In this document: positions 35,951 to 46,816 of the stretch, in pieces
How the letters are laid out: every line of letters starts with the position of its first letter
Position numbering within the stretch: position 1 is the stretch's first letter
Assembly: GCA_024635795.1 (NCBI GenBank)
Contig: JAGXIH010000018.1
Location: 1-46,940 of the forward strand
Length of the DNA stretch: 46,940 nt
From: Salegentibacter sp.
Lineage (GTDB): Bacteria > Bacteroidota > Bacteroidia > Flavobacteriales > Flavobacteriaceae
Reading direction: 5' to 3'
The notes under the pieces: generated by a model
Told to the model about the DNA's origin: nothing
What the model saw: the letters and a program-made list of their open reading frames with translations, nothing else
Database searches by the model: none
Program-made: the position numbers and the translations under genes

Positions 35951-36973
35951 CTATAAGTCAGAGAATTTCCGCTTACCGCTTATGAAATAAGAGAAGACAA
36001 TAGATTTTTGAGTATAATAATCTTTCTTTTTTGGTAGATTTTTACGTTTTTCCAAAAGAATAGTGATGTGTCTGTAAAAGCTGAGGTGAGCCTGTAAAAT
36101 GGCGTAGAAATGAGCAAATTTACCTGCTGCAATAAATTTTATCGCTGCAAGGGCATCAAGGATCATCCTTAAGAAGATAAGAAGAAATGCTGCGGCCCCT
36201 GGCGTATTTTTCAGCAGGGAAAATAAACTATTTCTGAAATTAAAAAAAGTCTTTCGCGGATTCATGGAGTTAAGGGTAGCTCCTCCAAGGTGATAAACCC
36301 TGGACCCGCCGGTATATTTTACTCTATATCCCAGGTTATGCAGACGCCAGCAAAGGTCGATTTCTTCCTGGTGCGCAAAATAGATTTCGTCTAGTCCGCC
36401 GGCCTCATAAAAAGCCGAATTTCTAATGGCGAGGCAGGCCCCGCTTGCCCAAAAAATGTAAGTATCGTCATTATATTGGCCGTGATCTTCTTCCAGACTG
36501 GCAAAAATTCGGCCTCGACAATAAGGATAGCCCAACATATCTATAAAACCTCCTGCCGCTCCTGCATATTCAAAGTGATTTCGGTTTTTGTAATCCAGTA
36601 ATTTTGGTTGTACCGCAGCGGTATCCGGTTCTGTATGAAATATATCGAGGATTGGTTCTAACCAGTTTTCAGTAACTTCCACATCAGAGTTCAGCAGGAT
36701 AAAAATATCCTCCTTAAGATGCTTCAGTGCATCGTTGTATCCTTTGGCAAAACCTCCGTTTATTTTATTCTGAATGATCTTAACCTTAGGAAATTCGTCT
36801 CTTATTATGGAAACCGAATCATCGGTAGAAGCGTTATCGGCTACGTAGATATTTGCTCCTTTAGAATATTTCAGGACGGAGGGTAAAAATTCTCTTAGCA
36901 GATCTCTGCCATTCCAGTTGAGAATAACTACTGCTACACTTAAAGCCCCCTCTTTATTTGTTTCGGTTTTCAT
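35951..36973 (-). CDS. Family 2 glycosyltransferase
   Basis: 340 residues from the ATG at 36973, which overlaps the stop of the upstream gene as ATGA. An ATG 12 bases earlier (36985) is possible. The GT-A fold is seen as VVILNWNGRDLLREFLPS, YVADNASTDDS, the DxD-like ILLNSDVEV, and the acceptor region FWASGACLAIR with EIDLCWRLHNLGYRV. The C-terminal part has hydrophobic helices (about 260-310). It resembles rhamnosyl- and other transferases of surface polysaccharide synthesis; the sugar is unknown. It is coupled to the HsdR-N gene, with no other sugar genes nearby. Confidence 0.9.
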   Translation of the reverse strand: MKTETNKEGALSVAVVILNWNGRDLLREFLPSVLKYSKGANIYVADNASTDDSVSIIRDEFPKVKIIQNKINGGFAKGYNDALKHLKEDIFILLNSDVEVTENWLEPILDIFHTEPDTAAVQPKLLDYKNRNHFEYAGAAGGFIDMLGYPYCRGRIFASLEEDHGQYNDDTYIFWASGACLAIRNSAFYEAGGLDEIYFAHQEEIDLCWRLHNLGYRVKYTGGSRVYHLGGATLNSMNPRKTFFNFRNSLFSLLKNTPGAAAFLLIFLRMILDALAAIKFIAAGKFAHFYAILQAHLSFYRHITILLEKRKNLPKKKDYYTQKSIVFSYFISGKRKFSDL

Positions 36974-37419
36974 TCCTTGTTCCATTCGGGAAGTTCCTTT
37001 AGAAAATTGTAGGTTTCCTGCTTATAATCCATTTGGCAGTAATAGTGTTCAAGCCCATTGCTAAGCATTAAATAATCGGCATCAAGGCTTAAATTATACC
37101 GGGCAATCTGGTCAAAGGTATCCTGGCTTATCTTCACTCCTGGAGCTTTGCATTCTACAATAAGAAAGATGCTGCCATCAGAATTATAAACTATCAGGTC
37201 ATATCTTTTTATAAGTTTACCCAGTTTCAACTGTTTTTCGGCATTTATGAGACTTTTGGGATATTTTTTATCTTCGATCAGGAAACGAATACAATGCTGT
37301 CTTACCCATTCTTCCGGAGTTAAGACCACGAATTTTTTCCGCAGTTCATCAAAAACGGCTATTTTATTTTCATTATTTTTGAACCGAAACCGGTACCGGG
37401 GAAAATTGAGGTCAAGCAT
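36970..37419 (-). CDS. Stand-alone HsdR N-terminal-type nuclease domain
   Basis: 149 residues. A PD-(D/E)xK nuclease core is readable: Asp74 in KRYDLIVYN and Glu89-Cys-Lys91 in VECKAPG, followed by a helix with QIARYN, the pattern of the type I restriction HsdR N-terminal domain. There is no helicase part and no HsdM or HsdS nearby, so this is not a restriction system. It is divergent from holA with an 86-base gap and coupled to a glycosyltransferase gene. A TATTTTTG promoter box lies just upstream. The role is unknown; DNA repair is possible. Confidence 0.87.
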   Translation of the reverse strand: MLDLNFPRYRFRFKNNENKIAVFDELRKKFVVLTPEEWVRQHCIRFLIEDKKYPKSLINAEKQLKLGKLIKRYDLIVYNSDGSIFLIVECKAPGVKISQDTFDQIARYNLSLDADYLMLSNGLEHYYCQMDYKQETYNFLKELPEWNKE

Positions 37420-37424
37420 AAGCC

Positions 37425-37432
37425 CAAAAATA
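37425..37432 (-). promoter_or_regulatory. Promoter -7 box TATTTTTG for the HsdR-N gene
   Basis: Perfect TAnnTTTG match on the minus strand. It lies only 5 bases before the ATG at 37419, so the transcript would be almost leaderless. Confidence 0.45.
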
Positions 37433-37505
37433 GCAAAGTCCGAAGATTATTCTGTACAAGGCTATCAATTAAATTCCAAAACTACCAGCGGAACTAAATC
37501 TTTAC

Positions 37506-38510
37506 ATGGAAGAAGCAAAGCAAATTGTTAACAGCATCAAGCAGGGGAACATTAGTCCCATTTATTTTCTGATGGGGGAAGAACCATATTACATAGATAA
37601 GATCTCTGATTTTATCACAGAAAATATCCTCGCTGAGGAAGAAAGGGGCTTTAACCAGATCGTGATGTACGGCCGGGATACAACTATTGATGAAATTGCC
37701 AGCAATGCCCGCCGCTACCCGATGATGGCAGAACGCCAGGTGATAATTGTGAAAGAAGCTCAGGACCTTTCCAGAAGCATTGAAAGTTTGAGCGCTTATT
37801 CCGATAATCCGCAGCCCACCACAGTGTTGGTAATGTGCTATAAATACAAGAAGATAGACAAAAGGAAGAAATTGTATAAATCGATTAATCAGTCGGGGCT
37901 CGTTTTTGAAAGCAAGCGCCTGTATGATAATCAGGTTGGACCCTGGATTCAGAAAACTTTAAAATCCAGAGGTTATAGTATCTCTCCCAAAGCATCCCAG
38001 ATGCTGGTAGAATTTTTGGGAACCGATCTTGGCAAGATCGATAACGAACTGGATAAACTTCAGCTTATCACCCCAAAGGATACCCAAATAACTCCAGAAC
38101 TTATTGAAGAAAACATAGGCATTAGTAAGGATTTTAATAACTTCGAACTGCGTAATGCGATTGGAGAGCGGGATGTCTTAAAAGCACATCGTATTATTAA
38201 TTATTTTGCGCAAAATCCAAAAGACAACCCTTTGGTAATGACTATCTCCCTGTTGTTTGCTTATTTTTCGCAGGTGTTACAATATCACGGGTTGACAGAT
38301 AAATCCAAAGGCAATGTGGCAAAACAACTAAAGGTTAATCCATATTTTGTGGGTGATTATGTAGTGGCGGCAAGAAATTATCCGATGAAAAAAGTGAGCC
38401 GGGCGATTGACCTCTTACATCAAACCGATGCAAAGAGCAAGGGAATTGGAGCAGCCAATGTTTCTCAGGGAGACCTGTTAAAAGAACTATTGGTAAAAAT
38501 AATGAATTAA
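37506..38510 (+). CDS. holA: DNA polymerase III delta subunit
   Basis: 334 residues. The N-terminal domain has ISPIYFLMGEEPYYIDKI, typical of the clamp-loader delta subunit, with ILAEEERGFNQIVMYGRD and MMAERQVIIVKEAQDL. The third domain contains FELRNAIGERDVLKAHRIINYF. Delta opens the beta sliding clamp during loading and lacks an active ATPase site, and no Walker A is seen. It overlaps menA by one base (TAATG). Confidence 0.95.
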   Translation: MEEAKQIVNSIKQGNISPIYFLMGEEPYYIDKISDFITENILAEEERGFNQIVMYGRDTTIDEIASNARRYPMMAERQVIIVKEAQDLSRSIESLSAYSDNPQPTTVLVMCYKYKKIDKRKKLYKSINQSGLVFESKRLYDNQVGPWIQKTLKSRGYSISPKASQMLVEFLGTDLGKIDNELDKLQLITPKDTQITPELIEENIGISKDFNNFELRNAIGERDVLKAHRIINYFAQNPKDNPLVMTISLLFAYFSQVLQYHGLTDKSKGNVAKQLKVNPYFVGDYVVAARNYPMKKVSRAIDLLHQTDAKSKGIGAANVSQGDLLKELLVKIMN

Positions 38511-39412
38511 TGAAGAAATTAAACTCCTGGATAAGTGCTGCCCGTTTAAGAACTCTTCCGCTATCGGTTTCCGGAATTATTGTGGGCACCACCATTGCCG
38601 TGCAACACGGGTATTTTAATATAGCCATTTTTAGTCTGGCCCTGGGAACAACATTAGGCCTTCAGGTGCTTTCCAATTTTGCCAATGATTATGGGGATGG
38701 GGTGAAAGGAACCGACAACGAAGACCGTGTGGGACCGGAACGTGCCCTACAAAGTGGATTGATCACCAGAGCAGAAATGAAACAGGGGATTATCATCACT
38801 GCGATAGGGACCTTGTTGCTGGCTATTTTACTTATTTATGCTGCTTTTGGGAAAGAAAATCTTCTTTTCGCACTTATGTTTTTTCTTCTGGGAGTTGCCG
38901 CTATTGCTGCAGCTATAAAATACACCGTAGGAGAATCGGCTTATGGGTATCGCGGTTTGGGAGATGTTTTCGTGTTTCTGTTCTTTGGATTAGTGGCGGT
39001 TTATGGCTCATATTTTCTTTATGCGCATGAGTTTAAATGGGAGGTTTTACTTCCGGCCTGTACAATAGGCCTGTTAAGCATGGGAGTGCTGAACCTCAAT
39101 AATATGCGCGACCGTAATTCTGATGAGAAGGCAGGCAAAAATACTCTGGCCGTAATCCTTGGTGATAGAAAAGCAAAGAATTACCATTATGTTCTGATTC
39201 TGGCCGCTATTTTTTGCTTGGTTGTTTATACTGTCCTTAGTTTAGATGGCGCAAGTGATTTTCTTTATTTGCCTGCACTGGTTCCCTTGGTACTTCATCT
39301 AAAAAGGGTAGTGGAGAATGAAAACCCTATGTTGCTGGATCCCGAATTAAAAATCCTGGCACTTTCAACATTTGCTATAGCAATTCTCTTTGGAATTGGG
39401 CAGATTATCTGA
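38510..39412 (+). CDS. menA: 1,4-dihydroxy-2-naphthoate octaprenyltransferase
   Basis: 300 residues, about eight membrane segments. The UbiA-family aspartate motifs are visible: NDYGDGVKGTDNED (first) and NMRDRNSDEKAGKNT (second). The N-terminus WISAARLRTLPLSVSGI is typical of MenA. The enzyme joins the prenyl chain to dihydroxynaphthoate in the inner membrane. It is the first of a plus-strand set (menA, UPF0173 hydrolase, menC, CPBP protein, menE) covering part of menaquinone synthesis; menD, menB, menF and menH are not in the window. Confidence 0.94.
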   Translation: MKKLNSWISAARLRTLPLSVSGIIVGTTIAVQHGYFNIAIFSLALGTTLGLQVLSNFANDYGDGVKGTDNEDRVGPERALQSGLITRAEMKQGIIITAIGTLLLAILLIYAAFGKENLLFALMFFLLGVAAIAAAIKYTVGESAYGYRGLGDVFVFLFFGLVAVYGSYFLYAHEFKWEVLLPACTIGLLSMGVLNLNNMRDRNSDEKAGKNTLAVILGDRKAKNYHYVLILAAIFCLVVYTVLSLDGASDFLYLPALVPLVLHLKRVVENENPMLLDPELKILALSTFAIAILFGIGQII

Positions 39413-39520
39413 GTTTTTAACAAAATTATATAAAGTGGTTATCATAAAGAAAATGCCTAATCCTTAAATTTACAGGAAAGGCTATTTTTAGTGTCATTAT
39501 TCAACCAAAAATTTATTAAA

Positions 39521-40201
39521 ATGAAAATCAGTTTTTACGGACAAAGTTGCCTGGGATTGAAGATAGGAGAGACCCACGTTTTGGTAGATCCTTTTATCTC
39601 AGGAAATCAACTTGCAAAAGACAAAATCGATATCGAAGAGCTAAAGGCAGATTATATATTGCTCACTCACGCACACCAGGATCATACGTTGGATGCCGAG
39701 GCTATTGCCAAAAGAACCGGAGCTGTAATTGTAAGCAATTTTGAAATCGCCAATCATTACGAAACAAAAGGCATAGAGGTGCATCCTATGAACCATGGGG
39801 GAAGCTGGGATTTTGATTTTGGAACGGTTAAGTATGTGAATGCCATCCATAGCAGCTCTTTTCCTGACGGCTCCTACGGTGGCCAACCCGGAGGTTTTGT
39901 AATAGAAGGAGAACATAAAAATATTTATATTGCCGGTGATACGGCTTTAACGATGGATATGAAACTCATCCCGATGCAAACCAAGCTGGATCTGGCTATA
40001 TTGCCCATCGGTGATAATTTTACAATGGGAATTGATGATGCCATTATTGCCAGTGATTTTGTAAAATGCGATAAAATACTAGGTTGCCATTACGATACCT
40101 TTGGTTACATTGAAATTGATCACGAGGAAGCCAAGCGTAAATTTTACGAAAAAGGGAAAGACCTGATGCTTCTTGAAATTGGAGAAAGCATAGAATTATA
40201 A
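39521..40201 (+). CDS. UPF0173 metal-dependent hydrolase (beta-lactamase fold)
   Basis: 226 residues from the ATG at 39521 (MKISFYGQSCLG). A GTG at 39491 would add 10 residues without support. The metallo-beta-lactamase motif is THAHQDH, with later His ligands in MNHGGSW and AIHSSSFPDG, GDTAL, and LGCHYDTFG. The UPF0173 family has no firm function. Its place between menA and menC suggests a role in menaquinone synthesis, and hydrolysis of dihydroxynaphthoyl-CoA is the attractive guess because that step is unassigned here. Confidence 0.9.
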   Translation: MKISFYGQSCLGLKIGETHVLVDPFISGNQLAKDKIDIEELKADYILLTHAHQDHTLDAEAIAKRTGAVIVSNFEIANHYETKGIEVHPMNHGGSWDFDFGTVKYVNAIHSSSFPDGSYGGQPGGFVIEGEHKNIYIAGDTALTMDMKLIPMQTKLDLAILPIGDNFTMGIDDAIIASDFVKCDKILGCHYDTFGYIEIDHEEAKRKFYEKGKDLMLLEIGESIEL

Positions 40202-40219
40202 ATAAAAACACACCTGTAG

Positions 40220-41254
40220 ATGCAGGCAAATTACAAGAAGTATATTTTAAATTTCAAACGCCCCAGCGGAACTTCCCGGGGCGTTCTTACTACCAAAGAA
40301 ACCTGGTTTCTACAAATCGCCGATGGTGATAGAACCGGAATTGGAGAATGTGGTATTCTTAGGAGTCTGAGCATAGATGATCGCCCGGATTATGAGGAAA
40401 AGCTAAAATGGGTATGTGCCAATATTAATTCCGGTCCTGAATTTCTCTGGGAAGAATTAAAGGAATTTCCGAGCATTCAGTTTGGGGTGGAAATGGCCTT
40501 TAGATCGTTAAACTCTGAAAATAAATTTGAACTTTTTCCTTCGGAATTTACCCGGGGTGAGGCTGCCATTCCTATCAATGGCTTGATCTGGATGGGAGAA
40601 AGAGATTATATGAAGCAACAAATTTCTGAAAAGATTGAAGCGGGCTTCGATTGTATCAAAATGAAGATAGGCGCTATTGATTTCCAGACAGAACTCGGGC
40701 TTCTGAAATATATCCGAAGTGAATTTTCTTCAGAAGAAATTGAATTGCGTGTAGATGCCAACGGAGCTTTTTCTGCTGAAGACGCTTTGGAAAAACTGAA
40801 GCGGCTTAGTGAATTTCAATTACATAGTATTGAACAGCCTATCATGCAGGGGCAATGGGAGGAAATGGCAGAATTATGTGCCAAAACTCCACTTCCCATA
40901 GCTTTGGATGAAGAACTTATCGGGATTTTTGATAGCAGGGAAAAAGAAAAAATGCTGACTAAAATACAACCGCAGTACCTTATATTTAAACCCAGTCTAA
41001 TAGGGGGGGGCAAAGGTACCCAGGTATGGATAGATCTTGCCGAAAAGCAGAAAACCGGTTGGTGGGTAACCAGCGCCCTGGAAAGCAATATAGGTCTTAG
41101 CGCCATTGCACAGTGGACCTATACTAAAAATACAGTAATGCCACAGGGACTTGGAACGGGAAACCTTTACACCAATAATTTTGAGAGTCCACTGGAAGTA
41201 AAACACGGTCAAATTCACTATAATCCCGCAAAGAAATGGGATTTTAATTTTTAA
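40220..41254 (+). CDS. menC: o-Succinylbenzoate synthase
   Basis: 344 residues, enolase superfamily. The active-site lysine pair is CIKMKIG, and the metal ligands are Asp in RVDANGAF, Glu in SIEQPI and Asp in ALDEELIG. The second catalytic Lys is in LIFKPSLIGG. This set is that of the muconate-lactonising subgroup, and the position between menA and menE makes MenC the safe call. It dehydrates SHCHC to o-succinylbenzoate. It starts 19 bases after the UPF0173 gene. Confidence 0.93.
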   Translation: MQANYKKYILNFKRPSGTSRGVLTTKETWFLQIADGDRTGIGECGILRSLSIDDRPDYEEKLKWVCANINSGPEFLWEELKEFPSIQFGVEMAFRSLNSENKFELFPSEFTRGEAAIPINGLIWMGERDYMKQQISEKIEAGFDCIKMKIGAIDFQTELGLLKYIRSEFSSEEIELRVDANGAFSAEDALEKLKRLSEFQLHSIEQPIMQGQWEEMAELCAKTPLPIALDEELIGIFDSREKEKMLTKIQPQYLIFKPSLIGGGKGTQVWIDLAEKQKTGWWVTSALESNIGLSAIAQWTYTKNTVMPQGLGTGNLYTNNFESPLEVKHGQIHYNPAKKWDFNF

Positions 41255-41257
41255 CAA

Positions 41258-42199
41258 ATGTATATAGCTGAAGCTTTTAAATATCGTCACGAATTCTGGC
41301 GATATATTTTGGGAACACTTTTAGTAATCGCGGGGGTAATCATTGGGCAAATCCCTCTTGCTGTGGTGATTTTTCTTTCCGGAGGGATGGAAGTAATCGG
41401 AATGGAAGAGTCCCAGATAATGCAGGTACTCGAACCAAACCTCAATCTTTTTCTAATGCTACTAACTTTTGCTGTTGGGCTGGTAGCAGTTATTCTGGCT
41501 GCAAAATATCTTCACGGGCAAAGCTTAAGGTCTCTTACTACAAGTAGAAAAAAAATAGACTGGAGTAGAGTTTTCTTCGCTTTCGGACTTGTGGCTGTTC
41601 TTACCGTATTATTAAGTCTGGTAGACTATTATGCTAATCCGGAAGATTACGTGGTGAATTTTAAACCGGTTCCTTTCTTAATTCTCACCTTGATAGCGAT
41701 AGTAATGATTCCCTTACAAACCAGTTTTGAGGAATATTTTTTCCGGGGCTATTTAATGCAGGGAATAGGTGTCTTTTCCGGTAATAGATGGCTTCCACTC
41801 ATAATTACCTCGGTTGTTTTTGGTGGACTTCATTTTTTTAATCCGGAGGTAACCCAGATGGGGAATATTATAATGACCTATTATATTGGTACCGGCTTTA
41901 TGTTGGGGATTATGACTTTAATGGATGAGGGTCTGGAATTAGCCCTTGGTTTTCACGCAGCCAATAACCTGGTCGCGGTACTACTGGTCACTGCTGAATG
42001 GACAGCTTTCCAGAGTCATTCAATTTTAAAGGATGTTTCTGAACCTACGGCAGGTTGGGACGTACTTGTTCCAATATTTATAATATATCCTGCACTTTTA
42101 TATATTATGGCCAGAAAATATGGCTGGAAAGATTGGAAACATAAAATTTTTGGCAAAGTTGAAGAGCCTGAAACCTTAAAACTTTCAAAAGAAGCTTAA
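41258..42199 (+). CDS. CPBP family intramembrane metalloprotease
   Basis: 313 residues with about eight membrane segments. The CPBP (Rce1-like) motifs are EEYFFRG (EExxxR with the catalytic Glu), FGGLHFFN and GFHAANN, the two His-containing motifs. The family cleaves prenylated or peptide substrates within membranes, and some members serve in bacteriocin immunity. It is 4 bases after menC and 62 bases before menE, so it is embedded in the menaquinone cluster. Why a protease sits there is not known. Confidence 0.9.
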   Translation: MYIAEAFKYRHEFWRYILGTLLVIAGVIIGQIPLAVVIFLSGGMEVIGMEESQIMQVLEPNLNLFLMLLTFAVGLVAVILAAKYLHGQSLRSLTTSRKKIDWSRVFFAFGLVAVLTVLLSLVDYYANPEDYVVNFKPVPFLILTLIAIVMIPLQTSFEEYFFRGYLMQGIGVFSGNRWLPLIITSVVFGGLHFFNPEVTQMGNIIMTYYIGTGFMLGIMTLMDEGLELALGFHAANNLVAVLLVTAEWTAFQSHSILKDVSEPTAGWDVLVPIFIIYPALLYIMARKYGWKDWKHKIFGKVEEPETLKLSKEA

Positions 42200-42260
42200 A
42201 ATTTTCATAACTATTTGGTAACTTTAGGTAATCAGTAAATTTCCAACTTTGGTTAAACAA

Positions 42261-43358
42261 ATGGCAGATAAATATAAAGTCCCGGAAACGCATCCGGATT
42301 TCAGGCTTAACAAGCGATATTTTTCCAATGCTGAACTTTATCAGGTTGCCTATAGTTTTATAAAAGAAGGGGAGCCATTTGAAGAAAGAATTGGTAATTT
42401 TATTCTGGACTGGATCAAACCTGGACATACGATTGAAGTCCAAACCTCCGGCTCTACCGGGAAGCCTAAAAAGCTCAGGATTAAAAAGGAGCATATGATC
42501 AATTCGGCTCTTGCTACTTCTAAATTTTTTGATCTCCCGGAAAAAACAACAGCTCTTATGTGTCTCCCCGCCGATTTTATTGCCGGAAAAATGATGCTGG
42601 TGAGGGCCATGGTTCTGGGTTGGCATCTTGATTTGGTAACATCCTCTTCAAATCCATTGGACCAGGTATTTAAACGTTACGATTTTTGCGCTATGACACC
42701 TTTTCAACTGGATAACTCCATAGGTCGGCTGCACCTTATTCAGAAGCTAATTGTTGGAGGAGGAGCCGTATCTCCAGGGCTTCAGAAGATGGTTAAGGAT
42801 GTAGAGACGAAAGTTTATGAAACCTATGGTATGACCGAAACCGTTACGCATATTGCCGCGAAAAGATTAAATCCGAAGAATAAGAAAAAACAGGCTAAAC
42901 CTTTTAAGGTCTTACCTAATATTCATATTTCTCAGGATGAAAGAGGTTGTCTGGTTATCAAAGCCCCGAAACTGGCAGATGAACCTATTGTTACCAATGA
43001 TGTGGTTGAAATTCTAACTTATAAAAGATTTATTTGGAAAGGGCGTATTGATAATATGATCAATTCCGGAGGAATAAAACTATTCCCCGAAGAGATTGAG
43101 CGAAAACTGAGAAAGATTATCGATCAGAGACTGTTTGTAACCTCCATGCCCGATGAAGCTTTAGGACAAAAACTGGTGCTCTTTGTAGAAAGCGATTTCT
43201 CTGAAGAGCTTTTAAGCGAGCTAAGGGAGAAAATAAAAAACTTAAAAAGTCTTGGGAAATACGAGGTTCCGAAAAAGATATATCTCATTGAAAAGTTCGA
43301 AGAAACACCAAACGGTAAGATCCACCGGGAGAATACCGTAAAAAGCAAGGTGAATTAA
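42261..43358 (+). CDS. menE: o-Succinylbenzoate-CoA ligase (AMP-binding)
   Basis: 365 residues from the ATG at 42261; a TTG at 42249 is an alternative. The adenylate-forming motifs are VQTSGSTGKPKKLRI (P-loop), the ACS motif YGMTETVTHIA and the hinge WKGRIDNMINSGGIKLFPEEIE, ending with the catalytic Lys in NGKIHR. The protein is shorter than most MenE (about 450-490 residues), as is common in Bacteroidota. It activates o-succinylbenzoate as CoA thioester. It is the last gene of the menaquinone cluster, with no clear terminator after it. Confidence 0.92.
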   Translation: MADKYKVPETHPDFRLNKRYFSNAELYQVAYSFIKEGEPFEERIGNFILDWIKPGHTIEVQTSGSTGKPKKLRIKKEHMINSALATSKFFDLPEKTTALMCLPADFIAGKMMLVRAMVLGWHLDLVTSSSNPLDQVFKRYDFCAMTPFQLDNSIGRLHLIQKLIVGGGAVSPGLQKMVKDVETKVYETYGMTETVTHIAAKRLNPKNKKKQAKPFKVLPNIHISQDERGCLVIKAPKLADEPIVTNDVVEILTYKRFIWKGRIDNMINSGGIKLFPEEIERKLRKIIDQRLFVTSMPDEALGQKLVLFVESDFSEELLSELREKIKNLKSLGKYEVPKKIYLIEKFEETPNGKIHRENTVKSKVN

Positions 43359-45726
<2,368 letters not shown>

Positions 45727-45737
45727 AAACAATTGCA

Positions 45738-46142
45738 ATGGAAAATGAATTAATGACGGTTAAAATCCTGCTTCCATTCCGGGTTTTCGATAAAATTAAA
45801 AATGTGAAAGGGATCGTTGCCGAAACAAGCGAAGGATCTTTTGGCCTTTTACCACAAAGACTGGATTGTGTTGCTGCCCTGGTCCCGGGAATTTTCTCTT
45901 ATGAAACAGAAGCAGAAGGAGTTCAATATTTGGCCATTGATGAAGGGATATTGGTAAAAGCAGGGCCGGAGATATTGGTTTCTGTTCGCAATGCCAACAA
46001 AGGAGCCGATCTTGGAAAGCTTCGGGAATCGGTAGAAAAGGATTTTTCGGAACTCGATGAAAACGAAAGAAAGATCCGGTCTGTAATGGCGAAGCTGGAA
46101 AGCGGATTTATTTACAGCCTGGAAAAATTCAGTAAAGAATAA
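45738..46142 (+). CDS. atpC: N-type F-ATPase epsilon subunit
   Basis: 134 residues. The N-terminal beta-sandwich is seen in VKILLPFRVFDKIKNVKGIVAET, SFGLLPQRLDCVAALVPGI and YLAIDEGILVKAGPEILVSV. A helical C-terminal part follows (about 95-134). The subunit belongs to the central stalk and controls ATP hydrolysis. It starts 11 bases after atpD. The start could also be the Met at position 6. Confidence 0.9.
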   Translation: MENELMTVKILLPFRVFDKIKNVKGIVAETSEGSFGLLPQRLDCVAALVPGIFSYETEAEGVQYLAIDEGILVKAGPEILVSVRNANKGADLGKLRESVEKDFSELDENERKIRSVMAKLESGFIYSLEKFSKE

Positions 46143-46146
46143 AATA

Positions 46147-46503
46147 ATGGAACCTGCAAGTCAGAAAAAAAAGAGGAATTCATTTAGCCAAAAGGTTGGC
46201 GAAAAAGAAAAACTCAAACTTAAAGCATTGCGCGAAAAAAAAAAGAGTGTTTGGTCTGGCCTGGGAATGTTTGGAATGGTGGGGTGGTCTGTGGCCGTCC
46301 CCACATTGCTGGGAGCGATCCTGGGAATATGGTTAGATGAAATTTATCCTCAATCTTTTTCCTGGACTTTGACCTTTTTGGTCATAGGCTTATTAATAGG
46401 TTGTGTGATTGCATGGTTTTGGGTATCCAATGAACATAAAGATATTAATCCAACCAATAACGATGAAGAGTTGAATTTTAAAAAAGAGGACATTGATGAA
46501 TGA
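46147..46503 (+). CDS. atpQ: N-ATPase AtpQ (AtpI-like) membrane protein
   Basis: 118 residues. A Lys-rich cytosolic start (KKKRNSFSQKVGEKEKLKLK) is followed by two membrane segments (about 40-63 and 72-93), the first ending with the AtpI-type LLGAILGIWLDEIYP. An acidic tail NNDEELNFKKEDIDE follows. AtpI-like proteins assist c-ring assembly or ion/Mg2+ handling. The gene lies 4 bases after atpC and overlaps atpR. Confidence 0.88.
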   Translation: MEPASQKKKRNSFSQKVGEKEKLKLKALREKKKSVWSGLGMFGMVGWSVAVPTLLGAILGIWLDEIYPQSFSWTLTFLVIGLLIGCVIAWFWVSNEHKDINPTNNDEELNFKKEDIDE

Positions 46504-46816
46504 AATTATATACATGGCATTAGTATTCACAGCAGGGTTAGTTTTAGGAATTTTATTCTTTGGAGGACTTTGGCTCACTGTAAGAAAGGTGGTTACCTCA
46601 AAAAGGCCGTCGTTATGGCTTATTGGCAGTTTCCTTATTCGGGTGAGTATTACCTTAATTGGGTTCTATTACCTATCTCAGGGAAGTTGGAAAAACCTTC
46701 TTATTTCTGTCCTGGGATTTATTATTGCCCGTTCTCTCATTATTTACCTGACTAAATCAATTGAAGAAAAATCTATTCAATTAAAAAAACAAACAAGTAA
46801 TGGAGCTAAGTCCTGA
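46496..46816 (+). CDS. atpR: N-ATPase AtpR membrane protein
   Basis: 106 residues from the ATG at 46496; a TTG at 46493 is directly before it. Three hydrophobic segments (about 3-26, 41-58 and 66-82) carry conserved-looking Arg residues (LTVRKVV, SFLIRVSITLIG, IIARSLIIYL). AtpR is found only in N-ATPase operons and is thought to interact with the c-ring through a membrane Arg. It overlaps atpQ by 8 bases and atpB by 17. Confidence 0.87.
   Translation: MNEIIYMALVFTAGLVLGILFFGGLWLTVRKVVTSKRPSLWLIGSFLIRVSITLIGFYYLSQGSWKNLLISVLGFIIARSLIIYLTKSIEEKSIQLKKQTSNGAKS

Noticed and set aside
36970-37419. Part of a type I restriction system
   Set aside because: Only the HsdR N-terminal-type nuclease fold is present; there is no helicase part, no HsdM and no HsdS in the window.
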